Positions 44,606 to 56,443 of a stretch of 64,000 bases of DNA are shown one piece after another; the stretch's first letter is position 1, and every line of letters begins with the position of its first letter. Origin of the DNA: Clusia tigrina (taxonomy: Eukaryota; Arthropoda; Insecta; Diptera; Clusiidae); assembly GCA_920105625.2 (NCBI GenBank), contig OV050030.1, forward strand, positions 165,205,860-165,269,859, in the 5' to 3' direction. The notes below the pieces were generated by a model. The model was not told the origin of the DNA. It saw only the letters and a list, made by a program, of their open reading frames with translations, and ran no database searches. The position numbers were made by a program, and so were the translations under genes.

Positions 44606-45429
44606 ATTGGGTGCAGTAGGTAAGATTTGCCTAATTTCAATCATATATATCACGGAATAACGGAAAGATGGTGTAGAGCAACTACCGCAGTCGTAGCATG
44701 CAAGAGTGATGCTAAAAGCAGAAAACCCAGAGGTAGTTCCGCAATCTCTAAGGTCATTGGAGGCAAAAGTGAACCAAGAGGAATTATGTCATCTCTCGGA
44801 GTACTGGAGTCTTTTGATATCGAACAACAGGAAAACTGGTAGGCCTATTATGTCAGATTACAGTTTTATCTATAGGCTAATGACGTACTGGGAGTAGAAA
44901 GTCAACGAGCTATACTTTTGATTCTTGCCGGCCCAGCATTGTGTGACCTTTACCTTTCAGTCAATTTTGTTACCAGTTCGAATTCTGAGTTCACTGTTGC
45001 TTGGTAAATTTTATTGCCAGTTAAATATGAGGTAATAAACAATCAGATATTCAGTTTTGTGTTGTTAGTTTGAGTAAAAATCAAAAACCAAACAATTTTA
45101 CGTCCACAAGTATTGAGGATAAAGAAAAAAATACATTAAGGCGAATGTTAAGTTTGCATGAAAAAAACAATTCCTTTAATTTGAAAGAAAACATATTTAT
45201 TCAGAATTTTCGCCTAAACAAAGAATTTGTTTAGAGCTTATATACGAATTGGCACTATATGACAAGTAAGTAGACGCTACTTTTCGTTCCTATTTTTACA
45301 AGCGGGCAGATTGTAATTTAATTCCTATATTTACAAGCGGGCAGGCTGGAGCTGAATTGGATTGTGTGTGCTTCTTTTACGTGATTACTGCTACACCGAT
45401 TGTTCCTGTTGTTAAGAGGCACGGGTATA
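44606..45429. other. Unassigned region
   Basis: Short frames (44627-44842 and 44706-44897) look like decayed coding sequence but contain no motif I recognise. The rest (44900-45250) may be gag of the Mag-like element below; unproven. Confidence 0.3.
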
Positions 45430-45469
45430 TCAGAATGTATCCAACAATTTTTAAATACAACAATTAGCT

Positions 45470-45925
45470 CGTTACTTGCATCGATGGAGGAACCATTTTC
45501 GCAAAACTTGATCTTGCGCTAGCTTATCAGCAACTTCAAGTAGATGATCAGTCTGACCAACTACAAACCATAGTAACAAATAAAGGTGGATTTACAGTAA
45601 CAAAACGACAGTTTGGAATCAAAATCTGCACCTCGCGTCTTCCAAAGATTTATTGAAAATCTTCTGCGAAATATACCCAGAAATCCTGTCATCACCTGAC
45701 AAATTAACCGCTATTAACAGTGCACCAGCACCTATCGAGAAAGAGCTGCAGGGATACACCGCCTTCTCCATAAAAATTGCAGAGGACTTGGAAAAGAGAA
45801 CATCAAGAAACATCTAACAGCCTTAAGAAGTTGATACTTTCTGACCGTGTATTGGCGCATTTCGATACGAAATTACGATTGGATGCGATGGCTCCCATAT
45901 GGGATTGGAGCTGTGTTAAATCATT
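45470..45925 (+). pseudogene. Mag-like Gypsy RT/RNase H scrap
   Basis: The plus strand gives GGTIFAKLDLALAYQQLQVDDQ, with the first RT catalytic Asp, then QTIVTNKGGFTVTKRQFGI, a short scrambled part where the YxDD box should be, and later KLILSDRVLAHFDTKL and YGIGAVLNH of RNase H. A deletion removed the RT core. It is cut at about 45925 by the Jockey 5' end. It resembles the fragment at 15760-18027 in style, but the two do not overlap enough to say they are one family. Confidence 0.65.
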
Positions 45926-45939
45926 GGAACATCGACCTT

Positions 45940-46852
45940 TTCTCCGAGTTTTCAATAGATCAAAGCCAACTCCTACTATTATTTCAACACAGAAGCTTGA
46001 AGAACCTAAGGTTCCAAAACCACCTCCAATCTATGTTTCTGGAGTAAATGATGTGCAGCCGCTATTGAAGCTCCTACGTTCGGTTGAGGATAAGCAATAT
46101 GAGTTGAAATTTTTTGCAAGAAAATGAAGCCAAAATTCAACCAATGACAACTGATAAATACAGAATTATCACAAAAGCTCTTGTAGACAGAAATACAAAA
46201 TTTTATACTTATAAACAGCAAAATTTGAACATCGTTTTGAAAAGCTTGCAAAACACTATGCCAACAAACGAAATAAGTTGTGACTTAAAACATGTGGGAC
46301 TTCATAAACGTATCAAACATTTAACAAAAAACAACAAAAAACCCGCTCTCAATGTTTTATGTAAATGTAAAACCAAATAAAAATAATACAGACTATTATA
46401 AAGTCGATGTTATTAAGCTCGACAAAATTAAATTTGAGCCACCTAAAAATAGAAGCGAAATTGCAAAGTGCACAAAATGTCAGAGATATGGCCATACGAA
46501 AAAATTCTGCAATCATAGTCCAATATGCGTGAAATCTGCTGGCAGCTATTCAACATTAGATTGCCAACGAAAGGATAGATCGCAAGAGCCTAAATTTATA
46601 TTCTGTGGAGGCACCCATCCGGCCAATTATAGAGGATGCACGGGTTTTAAAGAATTGCAGCTAAAGTCATTTCCAACATTTCGAGAGAAGGTCGTAGACA
46701 AATCCAGTGTTATTAATCCACCATCAAAATGTGCTGACTCATCACAACAGCAGTCCAATGATATGAGTGAATTAAAGATGCTTAAATACCTAATGGACCA
46801 AATGAGAACCAGGCTCAAATTACAAACAGCGCTCTTGTCTAAGATGACATAA
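45940..46852 (+). pseudogene. Jockey ORF1, C-terminal two thirds
   Basis: The conserved PKPPPIYVSGV motif (about 46011) leads into an RNA-recognition-like region: MTTDKYRIITKALVDRNTKFYTYK, then VDVIKLDKIKFEPPKNR, and a zinc-knuckle block CTKCQRYGHTKKFC, CVKSAGSYST (where a Cys is lost) and CGGTHPANYRGC, followed by FKELQLK. Frame changes at about 46125 and 46360; TAA at 46850-46852. ORF1 protein binds element RNA. The N-terminus is absent through 5' truncation. Confidence 0.85.
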
Positions 46853-48259
46853 TGATGCAATCCATCAAAACTGCAGTGTGGAGTGCAAATGGGCTTTCGC
46901 AGGGAAGGAATGAAGTCAAAACCTTAATTGTGTTGATAACAGCATTCACATTATGCTAATATCAGAGACTCACTTTACCAATAAAAGTTTCATAAAAAAT
47001 TACAAATGCAGCATATACCACACAAATGACCCAGCAGGCACTGCATATTAAACATACAGTACAAGAAAAGTATGATAAAACTTAAATATATAAGCAACAA
47101 GCATCTCTACCCAAGACCAACATGGCGAACTTATGATAACATCAGTATATTGCCCTCCGATATACACCATTAACAAGTGTCAATTCGAGCAGTTCCATAG
47201 CATACTAGGAGATAGATTCTTAGCATGTGGTGACTATAATGCCAAACATCACTATTTCTGCTCTATTAAACCAAAAGGAAAATAACTATTCAAACTATGC
47301 AAGCTAATAATCTTAGAGAACCAATATATTGGCATTTTAATAGAAAAAAGACGCATATAAATTGCGCGCTTAACTCAGTTATTAAGGAGATGATAGGTGC
47401 AAAACGAAAGTTAAGAAAGTTGTGGCAAATTACGAGATATCCAGAAGACAAAAAAGTCTTAATAAGGCAGCGAAAGAACTTAGACATAAACTCATGGCAG
47501 TAGAAATTGATGAAATACAACACTATTTGTAAAATTTGTCAGCGACCGATGGCACGGAATATTCGTTATGGAAGGCAACAAAAAACCTCGAAGCAACCTT
47601 TAAGGTTTTAGGGCAAAAACCGACAGAGACTAAGCAGAGACATTTGCCAAACAGCTTTGTGATGTCCTTACACCATTTCCAAAAATCCACAACATAATGA
47701 TGACAAAATTCATGAGTTTTTGGAAACTCCCGGTCAAATGGAATAACCGATCTTACCTATCAAAATAAGAGAAGTTAAGAAATTTACGAATAAACACCTG
47801 AACATAAAAAAGCACCAGGATATCACCTGATAACAGCTAAGATTCTGAAAAAGCTGCTGGATACCGCTATAATTTAAATCGCCTATTTATACAATGCAGT
47901 ATTGAGGTGGAAAGTGACTAAAATAACTCTAATTCCCAAACCTGCAAAGCCCGAAGAAGATGTTGCATCGTAAATGCCGATAAGTTTGCTGCCGATTATT
48001 TCTAAAGTTTTTGAAAAGCTGCTGTTGAGTAAGCTTAAGCCAATACTGCTTAAGAAAAAACTCATACCTAATCACCAATTCTGGTTTCGAGAGCACAGCG
48101 CTACATCGAATAAGTACACAGAGTTTATCACAATGTTAGAAATGCTCTCGAAAAGGGTCTGTTTTTTACACCAGCTTTCATTGATATCACACAAGCGTTC
48201 GATTAAGTTTGGCAATCTGGCATACTGTTCAAAATAAAACAAGAGCGCCATTTAACATT
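46853..48259 (+). pseudogene. Jockey ORF2, endonuclease and first half of RT
   Basis: It begins with VWSANGLSQGRNEV, the usual start of the AP-endonuclease (VWNANGL...E). LISETHFT (about 46950) and ACGDYNAKHHYF (47225) are endonuclease motifs, but most of the C-terminal endonuclease is missing. Linker HFNRKKTHINCALN, RT starts with PKPAKPEED (about 47940) and SLLPIISKVFEKLLL (47978-48030), then LIPNHQFWFREHSAT and TQAFD. There are numerous stops. It is cut by the LTR-like insert at 48260. Confidence 0.78.
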
Positions 48260-49758
48260 TGTGAGGAGCAAATTTTAGGCGTAAATTTGCCCCTACATAT
48301 TTAGTTTTGCCATAACGCCCCAAACGTGTATATTTAAAATAGGAGCCAAGTGCTTAAACAACCAACCCTAAAATATATACGTTAATAGTCCTAAGACTTT
48401 GGCACCTCCCACTTTCATTACTAAAACCACACACACAACCGCCATCATATTTAGTGCAGCAGCCATCATACAAGTGAGTCTAAGACACCTCCCACCATAG
48501 TAAGGCTACCAACAACAAGTGTTATACACTGCGTTGGGAGGACAGAAGACACAGCCACAATTAAGTCAGACAGTGGAACCCTGTGATAAGCGACGAAAAA
48601 CATGCAACGAAGTCAACAACGCAAGATAACACAGGAGAATATCACACAAACAATTGTGCAACCGGCTGACCACACAATATGAATGTACAACCATAGTGCC
48701 CAATGCACTGATATGAATTTACAACAACAGTGCCCAACGCACTGATATGAATTGACAACAACAGTGCCTAACGCAATGTTAGAAATTTACAAGAGATCGC
48801 GACAGAAGATGCCGACTGCATTAGTTCGGAAAATAGCCCACTAACAACACCCAAAAACGAAAGCCAAGCACAAAGTGGAACACGACAGACCGATCGCTAA
48901 GCACACCAACAGGCCGGACAAAGCATAAAGAGGAGAAGCAGAATTAAATATCCAATATTTAATATTTTCAAATATTTTATGCCATCGATAGAAAATATCA
49001 ACAAAGTGCTGAAGGTGGCCGAAGGACAAATAGCAACAACAACAAACAACACAAGGAACAACAACAAGGTAAATCATCACAACAACAACACAATATTGAA
49101 GGTGGCCCAAGGGCAAAAACTTACAAGAACAACAGCGAGAAAACAACAACAATGTGCTGAAGGTGGCCCAAGGTCAAATTCAAACGAGAAGAACAATGTG
49201 GGAAACCGTAGCAACATGCCACAATAAACTACAGTTCCCGCACAACAAAAACTATTGGATGATCTACACTAAACCTGGAGCATAAAAGCAGGAGCAACTG
49301 GCAACCCAGCCTCCTTCTTTCATTCGGCATCAGGCAGACGAGACGCTCTTTCTTTATTTTGGCATCAGGCAGACAAGACGGTTCTTTCTTTCAGCATCAG
49401 GCAGACCAGACGCATCGTACTAAACAGAGTTATACACACTGACAAACGCAACAGAAGCTAGGGGAATCTAGAGGAGATTATGGTTTATAATCGATTCTCT
49501 GCTAGAAACCCACACTGACAAACGCAACAGAAGCTAGGGGAATCTAGAGGAGATTATGGTTTATAATCGATTCTCTGCTAGAAACCCACACTGACAAAAG
49601 CTACAGAAGCTAGGGGAATCTAGAGGAGATTATGGTTTATAATCGATTCTCTGCTAGAAACCCACACTGACAAACGTTCAAGGGCGACATAGAGTTACAC
49701 TGTGTCCGTATTTAAGTTTAGTAATAATAATTGTATCAAGCGAAAAAGAGTCGTCACA
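48260..49758 (+). mobile_element. LTR-like insertion (about 1.5 kb) in Jockey
   Basis: Starts TGTGAGGAGC and ends GAGTCGTCACA, close to the ends of the solo LTR at 1583-3074 (TGTGACGAGC...GAGTCGTTACA) and almost the same length (1499 against 1492 bp). It has a CAACAACA-rich tract with a recurring GAAGGTGGCC word (about 49005-49190), a TATA-like CATAAAAG (49281-49288), and a 76-bp tandem repeat downstream. No gene is seen. No 4-bp duplication is visible (CATT left, GAGT right), so it may be an old or recombinant solo LTR. Confidence 0.65.
49435..49676. repeat. Tandem repeat, 76-bp unit, three copies plus a partial
   Basis: Unit starts CACACTGACAAACGC and ends GCTAGAAACC; copies start at 49435, 49511 and 49587, with a partial from 49663. 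Each contains GATTATGGTTTATAATCGATT, giving a short inverted motif (ATTATGGTTTATAAT). Copies are almost identical, which implies recent homogenisation or young origin. Confidence 0.9.
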
Positions 49759-50258
49759 GAGTCAAATCAAAGAAAAGTGATTACGAAAAAAGTCAGAAAC
49801 TGCCACAATTTTCCCAATTGCAGCGGTTGCTCCACAGGGAAGCGTATTAGGTCCTCTGTTTTATAGTGTTTTCACTGCAGATCTACCCCTGACAGAGAAG
49901 ACTGAAATTGCAACATATGCTGATGACACCGTTATAATGGCTAAAAACTCTAATCATTTCACTACTGCAAACTAACTACAAAATCCACTCTATAAAATTT
50001 TAATTTGGTTTGATAAATGGGGAATGAGGGTCAACGCTACTAAATCAGTACAAGTGACTTTCACTTTGAAAAGGAGTTCCTGCCCACTAGTGATTCTAAA
50101 TTGTGGCCCATTGCCTCAAGCAGAAGATGTCAAATATCTTGGGTTACACCTTGATCGGCGTATGAAAGTATAAAAAAACCTGTATGGACATATGGAATTC
50201 AGCTGTGGGCTCAGCGGCGAGTGCTAATATAAATATTTTGGAAAGATTCCAAGCAAAT
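49759..50258 (+). pseudogene. Jockey ORF2, RT catalytic part
   Basis: After the LTR-like insert: VAPQGSVLGPLFYSVFTADLP (about 49833), the intact catalytic box ATYADDTVIM (49911-49940), WFDKWGMRVNATKSVQVTFTL (50010-50070) and VKYLGLHLDRRMKV (50129-50168), all standard Jockey motifs. Stops at about 49975 and 50171. It ends with LERFQANR at the LOA-3 insertion; the end of the protein (KLLRMIVNAPWF) follows LOA-3 at 57366. Confidence 0.85.
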
Positions 50259-50777
50259 AGGTGTAATGTAGATCGCCTCCACGCGGTGCACCCTTGGTTA
50301 CGCTAAATGGTCTACAGTCCCTCAGGTGCTGCTGTTTTCTTCCGCGGGAGTTCAGTATCACTAATTGGCACGACCCCCATCCTTCGTCCCCGGACTCCTC
50401 TCTGGACCAATGTAATTATTCTGAATGCCCTGGGCTGGTAGCTGGAATTTTCTGGACCTAGCTGTCTTTTGTCACGGTAGCACCAAGGTGAAACCTGAGT
50501 ATGAACGACTCCAGTCTAAGGTTGCAGCTGCCTCCGTCCCATTAAAATCCTGGCTGGCCTCAAAGTCCGTTCGACGTCTGTTATCGTTAAGTCGGTAGAG
50601 TGGGTTCGGTTGAGTGCAACTGCCGATTAGCACTGGTCTGGCTCTGACCACTCGACCCCATAAGGGCTTGTGCCAGCCCTCGCATGGCCTCCCTGCTTGC
50701 ACAGATAACCATGGGACCATATTTAGTGACCACACGTTCGGACTGAGATAACGGCTTTGAGTGGGGATCCTTCTGGC
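50259..50777 (+). other. LOA-3 leader (5' UTR)
   Basis: A GC-rich leader without a convincing gene. Long minus-strand frames here (50822-50472, 50956-50723) are antisense to the leader and to the start of ORF1 and are not supported. Confidence 0.6.
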
Positions 50778-52197
50778 ATGGACACAACAAAAAATACAAA
50801 CATAAACAAAATTTCCGCGCATATCCCCTCAGGGACGCGCAAAACCCTGGCTAGGCAAATGCCCACCAGCAACATCCCCACCCTTGGTTCGAAGACAAGC
50901 AGCATAAGCACTGCCCCTTCAATAAGCACCATAGCTTCGGCTAATAAGCCACCCAAGAGCTCTTTTTCTGTCCCCAGGCTCTTCAGCGGCTGCTAAGGTA
51001 TTGACTCACAAGCCAGCAGCAGTCGCTCCGCCTAAGCCCTCTTCAGCAAATGCATCGATATTGCCTCACAAGTTGATTGAAACTGCTCCCCGTACCGCTC
51101 CTCCTTCAGGTGCACCTACCAACGTGAACCTGAGTACAAGGGCGTCAGGACGCGTAGAGCGGCTTACCGTATTTTGATGAAGATCAACGCTGCAGAACCT
51201 TTTCAACTGTCAGAATACGACAAGGTCAAGCTTGAGTGGACAAAGGCACGCGCTGATGTGCGTGTCCGCTCCTCCACTGCACAAGCAGCCGGTAACCCCA
51301 AGAGGCAGAGATCAGCCGATCACCCGGGCCAATCCACCCAAAGCATCCCTAAGCGCGTAAGGCTGGCTACCCCCAAGCCTAGGCGCTCGAAACCGCTTAG
51401 TGAGATTGTGAAAGAGAGCCTCACATGGGCTGTGGTCGACTCTGCCAATGCCGATGGGAGCATTACTCCTGCCAATTGGAGACAGGTCGAAATGGCACTG
51501 TTACCAATTTTCGTTGAGGTTATGTCCCTCAACCCTGGTCCTTCACCCAGCTACCGTAACGCAGGGTGGTATCAAGGACATATTAAGATCATATCTTGCT
51601 CGGACCAACGCTCGACGGATCTATATAAGGTAGCGATCAATAGGGTAGGTGAGATCTGGCCGGGTGCAAAGCTCAACGCTGTTCCTTTGGACCAGGTTCC
51701 CCAACGCCCTCGCTCCAATCTTAAAGATCCTCAAGCTAAGCAATACCGATCTTCCCACCGATGGCGATGAAGGTCACGAAAGTTGGTGACAACAAAGGCA
51801 CTTTGCGTGATGTCACCATCATTTTGAACAAGCAATCCCTTGTTCCCATCAACTCCCGCGAGGGGGTGATTAATTATGGCTTTGGAGCCATCACTCTCCG
51901 TATCTACAAGTGCGACAGCAACAGCCTCCCCCAGCTGGTGCTGTCCCACAAGCCACTGCCAATGAGCCTAGCTGCTCGGGCCCGGCTCTCACCCCTTTTC
52001 CGGGTAGTGACAATGAGAGTATGTGCTCCGTAACAACCAGAAGCAGCCGCTGCTCAACTTCCGAACTGGTCGGAGAATTCTTCGACCACATGGACATGGA
52101 TGCGGCTGGTGGATACATCTCTCCAATGTCCGAAGAGGAAGAGTTGAATTATACCATAATCACTCTTCCAGACAATGCTGAAGATACTACAGATTAA
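50778..52197 (+). pseudogene. LOA-3 ORF1 (DUF4780-like), broken
   Basis: ATG 50778 (MDTTKNTNINKI) starts a Ser/Thr/Pro-rich N-terminal part. Frame changes at about 50990 and 51170 lead to a Lys/Arg-rich section (QRSADHPGQS, KRVRLATPKPRRSKPL), then SEIVKESLTWAVVDSANADGS, NPGPSPSYRNAGWYQGHIKI, and LYKVAINRVGEIWPGAKLNA, the diagnostic DUF4780 core. After a shift near 51750 comes INSREGVINYGFGAITLRIY. The last frame (ending TAA 52195-52197) is Ser/Glu-rich and acidic. The protein would bind element RNA; LOA-1 ORF1 has the same core. Confidence 0.8.
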
Positions 52198-54971
52198 CAT
52201 TAACCATTCGAAACCCGCCTCGGCAGCCCTGCTTCTCCGCTTCTCGGATATAGGGGAGGAGCTCATTCTCGTCCAAGAACCTCTGGCCTCAATGCATACG
52301 GATATCGTATGGTATATATCGAGGGTTAAGGTAAACCAACATAGTGCTTTCTGGTAAAAGCTGCGTTAATGCTCTTTTATTACCTAGATTCAGTGATAAA
52401 GAGAATGATTCCATGGTCGTTGAAATGGGTCCACGGACCTTCTGGATCTCCACGAACTACATGGCTCATGACTATGGCGACACTCCGCCACCAGACATAC
52501 TGAAGCAAATGGTTGCGGTAGCCCACCAGAGACAGATTCCGCTAATTACCGGCTCCGATGCCAATGCCCATCACGAAATATGAGGCAGCTCCGTCACAAA
52601 TGATCGAGGTGAGTGCCTTTTCGACTTTATCATTTCAAAAAAATTAGGCATTGCTAACCGGGGAAATGAGCCGACCTTCCTTACATCCGTCAGGAAGGAA
52701 GTGCTCGACATCACCCTCGTCAGCGATAACTACTCCAACATGATAAGCAGTTGGTTCGTCTCACAAAATGCTCCTTTTCGGACCACTGCTATATCACCTT
52801 TGACATTTACTCCAGGGAGACTACAGGCAATACAGGATCTCTTAAACCAGTCAATAGAAAAAACACGAACTGGCCTCTTTTCCGGCTCAAACTGGGGTCA
52901 TGCTTAGCAACGACTCCCCCCATTTTCCACAACTGTCCAGACATTGATCGGGCGGTCGACGATCTGACCACAACTTTTAAAAAAGCCACTCATATTTCTT
53001 GCATCACTCCCGAACCACGGGGAAACCTAAACCTCCGTGGTGGAACTCGGAAATTGCAAGTCTTCGCAAAACTTGTAGAATACTTTCCAACAAAACTTTT
53101 CAAAAGTTACAGCTGATTGGGCCCCTTTCAAAAATAAACAAAAAGAGTTTAAATACGCCATTAGGCGAGGGAAACGAGCGTCATGGAGGGAATTTTGCGA
53201 AAGCATTGAATCGACGTCCGAGGCTAGCCGTCTTCGTAAAATTCTCCACTCCTCTCACAAAGCCCTTGACTGTATCCAAAAATCAGGTGGCAGCTGGACT
53301 TAACCAAGCGCCGAAACCCTTGATATCCTACTAGACACTCACATTCCAACGAGTTTAGCCTCAGCCTCAAGCACTCTACCAGGTGGATCAGGTTTCCCAT
53401 GATAGCCTCCCTACATTCCTAGTGACAAAAGGGCACCTTGAGTGGTCCATTCAAACCTTTAAGCCATATAAATCCCCCGGAACGGACGGCATAATTCATG
53501 CCGATATCCAAAACGGGGAAGAGATTATCCTTCCATGGCTGCTACAAATATATAATGCCAGACTCAGATTGCAATATATTCCCTTAAGCTGGCGCACGGC
53601 TAGGGTCGTCTTCATCCCCAAAGTGGGGAAAGCCTCACACACCAAACCTAAAGATTACAGAGCCATAAGTCCTTTCTTCTTAAGGTTTTCCAAAAAGCTC
53701 TTGACCTACATATCAGGACATCGTTCAACTCATTTCATCTCTCTGTATCTCACGCCTACTCTAAAGGCAAATCGGTTGAAACAGCACTTCTTTCCCTGAT
53801 TTCTCAAGTTGACAAATCCTTGGCGTTCAAGGAATTCATACTTTCCATATTTCTGAACATCGAAGGAGCATTCAAGAATGTATGCCCCAATGCTGTCATT
53901 TCCGCACTCTATAATCTTAACCAGAATTCAGGCCTTCTTAATTTTAAGGAGCTTCTACTAAACTCTAGAATCATCACTTCCACGATCCGCAGTGCCCAAT
54001 CAAGGAGGGTGGTTAACAGGGGCACGCCACAAGGAGGTATTTTATAACCTCTCCTCTGGAACCTGGCAGTTAACACACTACTGGTGAGATTATAATCTAT
54101 TGGATGTAAAGTGATAGCCTATGCGGATGAAATAGTAATTGCGGCATCCGGCAAATTCCCCCAAACACTTTCCGAAAAACTTAACTATCACTCTCTATTG
54201 TGTCGAACTGGTGTCGTGAATTTGTCAAATTTGGGGTTAACCCATCCAAAACCGAGAGTATGCTTTAAACTAGGAAGTACAAAATTCCAAGATTTACAAT
54301 GCCTAGTCTAAATGGCATTCCGCTGTCTTTGAGCACACACGTTAAGTACTTAGGCCTGATTCTCGACCCAAAGCTTAATTGGAAAGCCAATCTAGCTGAG
54401 AGGGCACGTAAGGCAACATGCGCTATATACTGCTGTAAAAGAGCAGTTGGTGCACGATGGGGTCTTCGTCCTCGAGTCGTGCTCTGGCTCTACACAGCCA
54501 TCGATGAACCAAACCTGTTATACGGTCGGTCTTCTGGTGGCAAGCTCTCGAAAAAGCCTGTAATATCAAACCCCTCGATAAAATCAGAAGATCCATTGCT
54601 CTACTGATCACTGGCGCTCTTCGTAGCACACCTACGAAAGCCCTTTTTGCCATGCTGCACTGGCTCCCCTCGGGGATCCTGGTTAAGCAACAAGCCAAGC
54701 TGACAGGGATTAGACTTAACGCTCTTTCGCACTGGCGCATAACCATGACAGGCCATGCTTCAATTCTGAATCAGGATCCACCTGTCTCCAACTTTATCGA
54801 TTATATGTCGGTCTATCCCGATTTGAACAGGGAATTCGACCTCACTATTCCAAGTCGAAACGACTGGACTTCAAAAACAGTCGAATTCTACACCGACGGT
54901 TCCAAGCTTGGAGGTAGAGTCGGCAGCGGCATTTATTCCGACAAGCTGGACTTAAACATCTCCCTACGTCT
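52175..54971 (+). pseudogene. LOA-3 ORF2, endonuclease, RT and start of RNase H
   Basis: ATG 52175 (MLKILQININHSKPASAALL) overlaps the ORF1 end by 23 bases. Endonuclease: ILVQEP, YMAHDYGDTPPP and ITGSDANAHHEI. Part of the early endonuclease is missing near 52340. RT: PYKSPGTDGIIHADIQ (about 53460), KPKDYRAIS, SIFLNIEGAFKN, RRVVNRGTPQGGIL, then VIAYADEIVIAA at 54110-54142 in place of YADD, so the second catalytic Asp is a Glu. YLGLILDPKLNWKANLAERARKAT follows. RNase H begins with VEFYTDGSKLGGRVGSGIY and is cut at 54971 by the Transib-like element. Stops at about 52359, 52581, 53331, 53797, 54045 and 54309, plus shifts. Confidence 0.87.
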
Positions 54972-56438
54972 CACAGTGGACCAAATACTCAATCTAGCGA
55001 GCAATTGGTCGAAAAATACAATGTATACAAAAACGAATTTATATGGTTTTTACGATTGCTACATTCGCACTGTGCTTAACGGTATACATTTTTTGTTATT
55101 GTTGTTTTGTTGTAGTACGAAATCAACATCGCTGTATGTAATAAAATATATGGATCAAAAAGTGTGTCTACAGTGAAGGTAGTTTTCAAGTAATGATAGC
55201 TTTGGTTAAAGTGTTTAGTTGCTAATTCAACCGAATTCTATAGATATGTTTTATATGTTAGAAAGAATAACATCTCGGCTTTATAATAAATATAGAAATT
55301 GGTGCCACTATTTGCTGGTTTGTTTATTTTCAGCCGAAATGTCAATATTAAGACATGAACTGTTTAATGTTTGGATGAATGCGCAGTGGAAGGAAATCAA
55401 ATCGGGAACAGTTATAAGCTATGTATTGAGTAAGATCGGATTAAAGGAAGACAAATGAAAAATGCAAAAAAGTAAAGCGGATTGTCCACAAATTTGTTCA
55501 TGATCTTGGCGTTAAATGGCGAAATTCGAATAGGACGAGAAAATATTTCGAAGCTAAACATAAAAACTGGCTAGATGGCTCTATAGATTTTGCGATTCAG
55601 GACACTGATTCTGATGGTCCATCTACTTCTGCTACTCATTTGGAAAAAAAAAATTTGCGGAAAAAAGCAAGAGGTCTAAGCTTCTACAAGTTTCATCGCT
55701 TGTAAGAGCTTATTCGTGCGAGGAATTGTTATTAGCAGCAAAAGTAAGCCTATACAAATCAGGAGAAAGAGATGCTGCGAAAATATTGGATGAATTGATC
55801 GCCTCTCCAACGAGAGCAACTGAATTTAAAAAAAGAATGTTCTCCTTACCTGAGTTGCCTATTCCGTATACTCCTGAAGAGGCTTTGGCTTTGTTTGTAG
55901 ATGGAGACTATAGTAAACACAAACTGATGCAAACAGGTGCTAAGAACCGAAACGCAAACATATACCCAACGTACCATGTTGTGAAATCTGCGAAAGAACC
56001 AATACTTTCAGAAATCGGAGACGCTGATATGGAGGACTACAACAGTGACAAAAGCACTGACTAATGTAAAAAAAAAGTTATACTACAAATCCCATTATTT
56101 GTAAGTCATTAACTGGACATCGTTTTTTTTCTATATTTTTTATTATTGTTTTCCTATTATCTACTGTTAAAACTTTTGAAATGTTTGAGTTTTTAATATA
56201 TTGTTAATTATAAATATACAAGTTTTTTAATATATAAATGAATACTGTTGAAGACTTTTTATTGAATTTTTACAAAATTTCAAATATATGTGCCACGCCT
56301 CTTTATTTACCGCCCACGGTTTTAACGACTGAGTAGCTTAAGTCATTCTCTTGCTGAATTGCAAATTTTATATTTCTAGGAGCTTTCAATTCGACTTAAA
56401 ATGTATTGCGCGCCAGATTGAGCATTTGATCCACTGTG
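54972..56438 (+). mobile_element. Transib/RAG-type DNA transposon derivative (1467 bp) inserted in LOA-3
   Basis: The ends are inverted repeats of about 32 bp, starting CACAGTGGA at both tips and matching at about 28 of 32 positions (left from 54972, right ending 56438). CGTCT is duplicated on both sides (54967-54971 and 56439-56443). The two halves of the LOA-3 RNase H read through when this unit is left out, so the borders are exact. A 5-bp duplication with CACAGTG tips is the published signature of Transib transposons and of RAG recombination signals. The element is too short for a whole transposase with its DDE core, so it is an internally deleted or non-autonomous copy. Confidence 0.8.
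55355..56064 (+). pseudogene. Transposase N-terminal-like or accessory protein in the Transib-type element
   Basis: Frames on the plus strand give SILRHELFNVWMNAQWKEIKS (55340-55455), KRIVHKFVHDLGVKWRNSNRTRKYFEAKHKNWLDGSIDFAI (about 55480-55600), then SLVRAYSCEELLLAAKVSLYKSGERDAAKILDELIASPTRA, and PYTPEEALALFVDGDYSKHKLMQTGAKNRNANIYPTYHVVKSAK, ending at TAA 56062-56064. The parts are in different frames. I recall a similar layout in proteins of Transib-like elements of arthropods and cnidarians, in the region before the catalytic core, but cannot check it here. No DDE motif is seen. A splice-acceptor-like TTTATTTTCAG lies just before the first segment (about 55327-55337). Confidence 0.5.
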
Positions 56439-56443
56439 CGTCT

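Noticed and set aside
48841..49227. Frames on both strands around 48841-49227
   Set aside because: Asn/Thr-rich or Cys/Val-rich translations of a CAACAA-type tract within an LTR-like sequence.
48256..49762. A 4-bp target duplication around the second LTR-like insert
   Set aside because: The flanks read CATT and GAGT and do not match, so a simple insertion with duplication is not supported at this site.
50472..50956. Two minus-strand frames of 77-116 codons
   Set aside because: Antisense to the LOA-3 leader and ORF1 start; no motif, and no such protein in LOA-1 or LOA-2.
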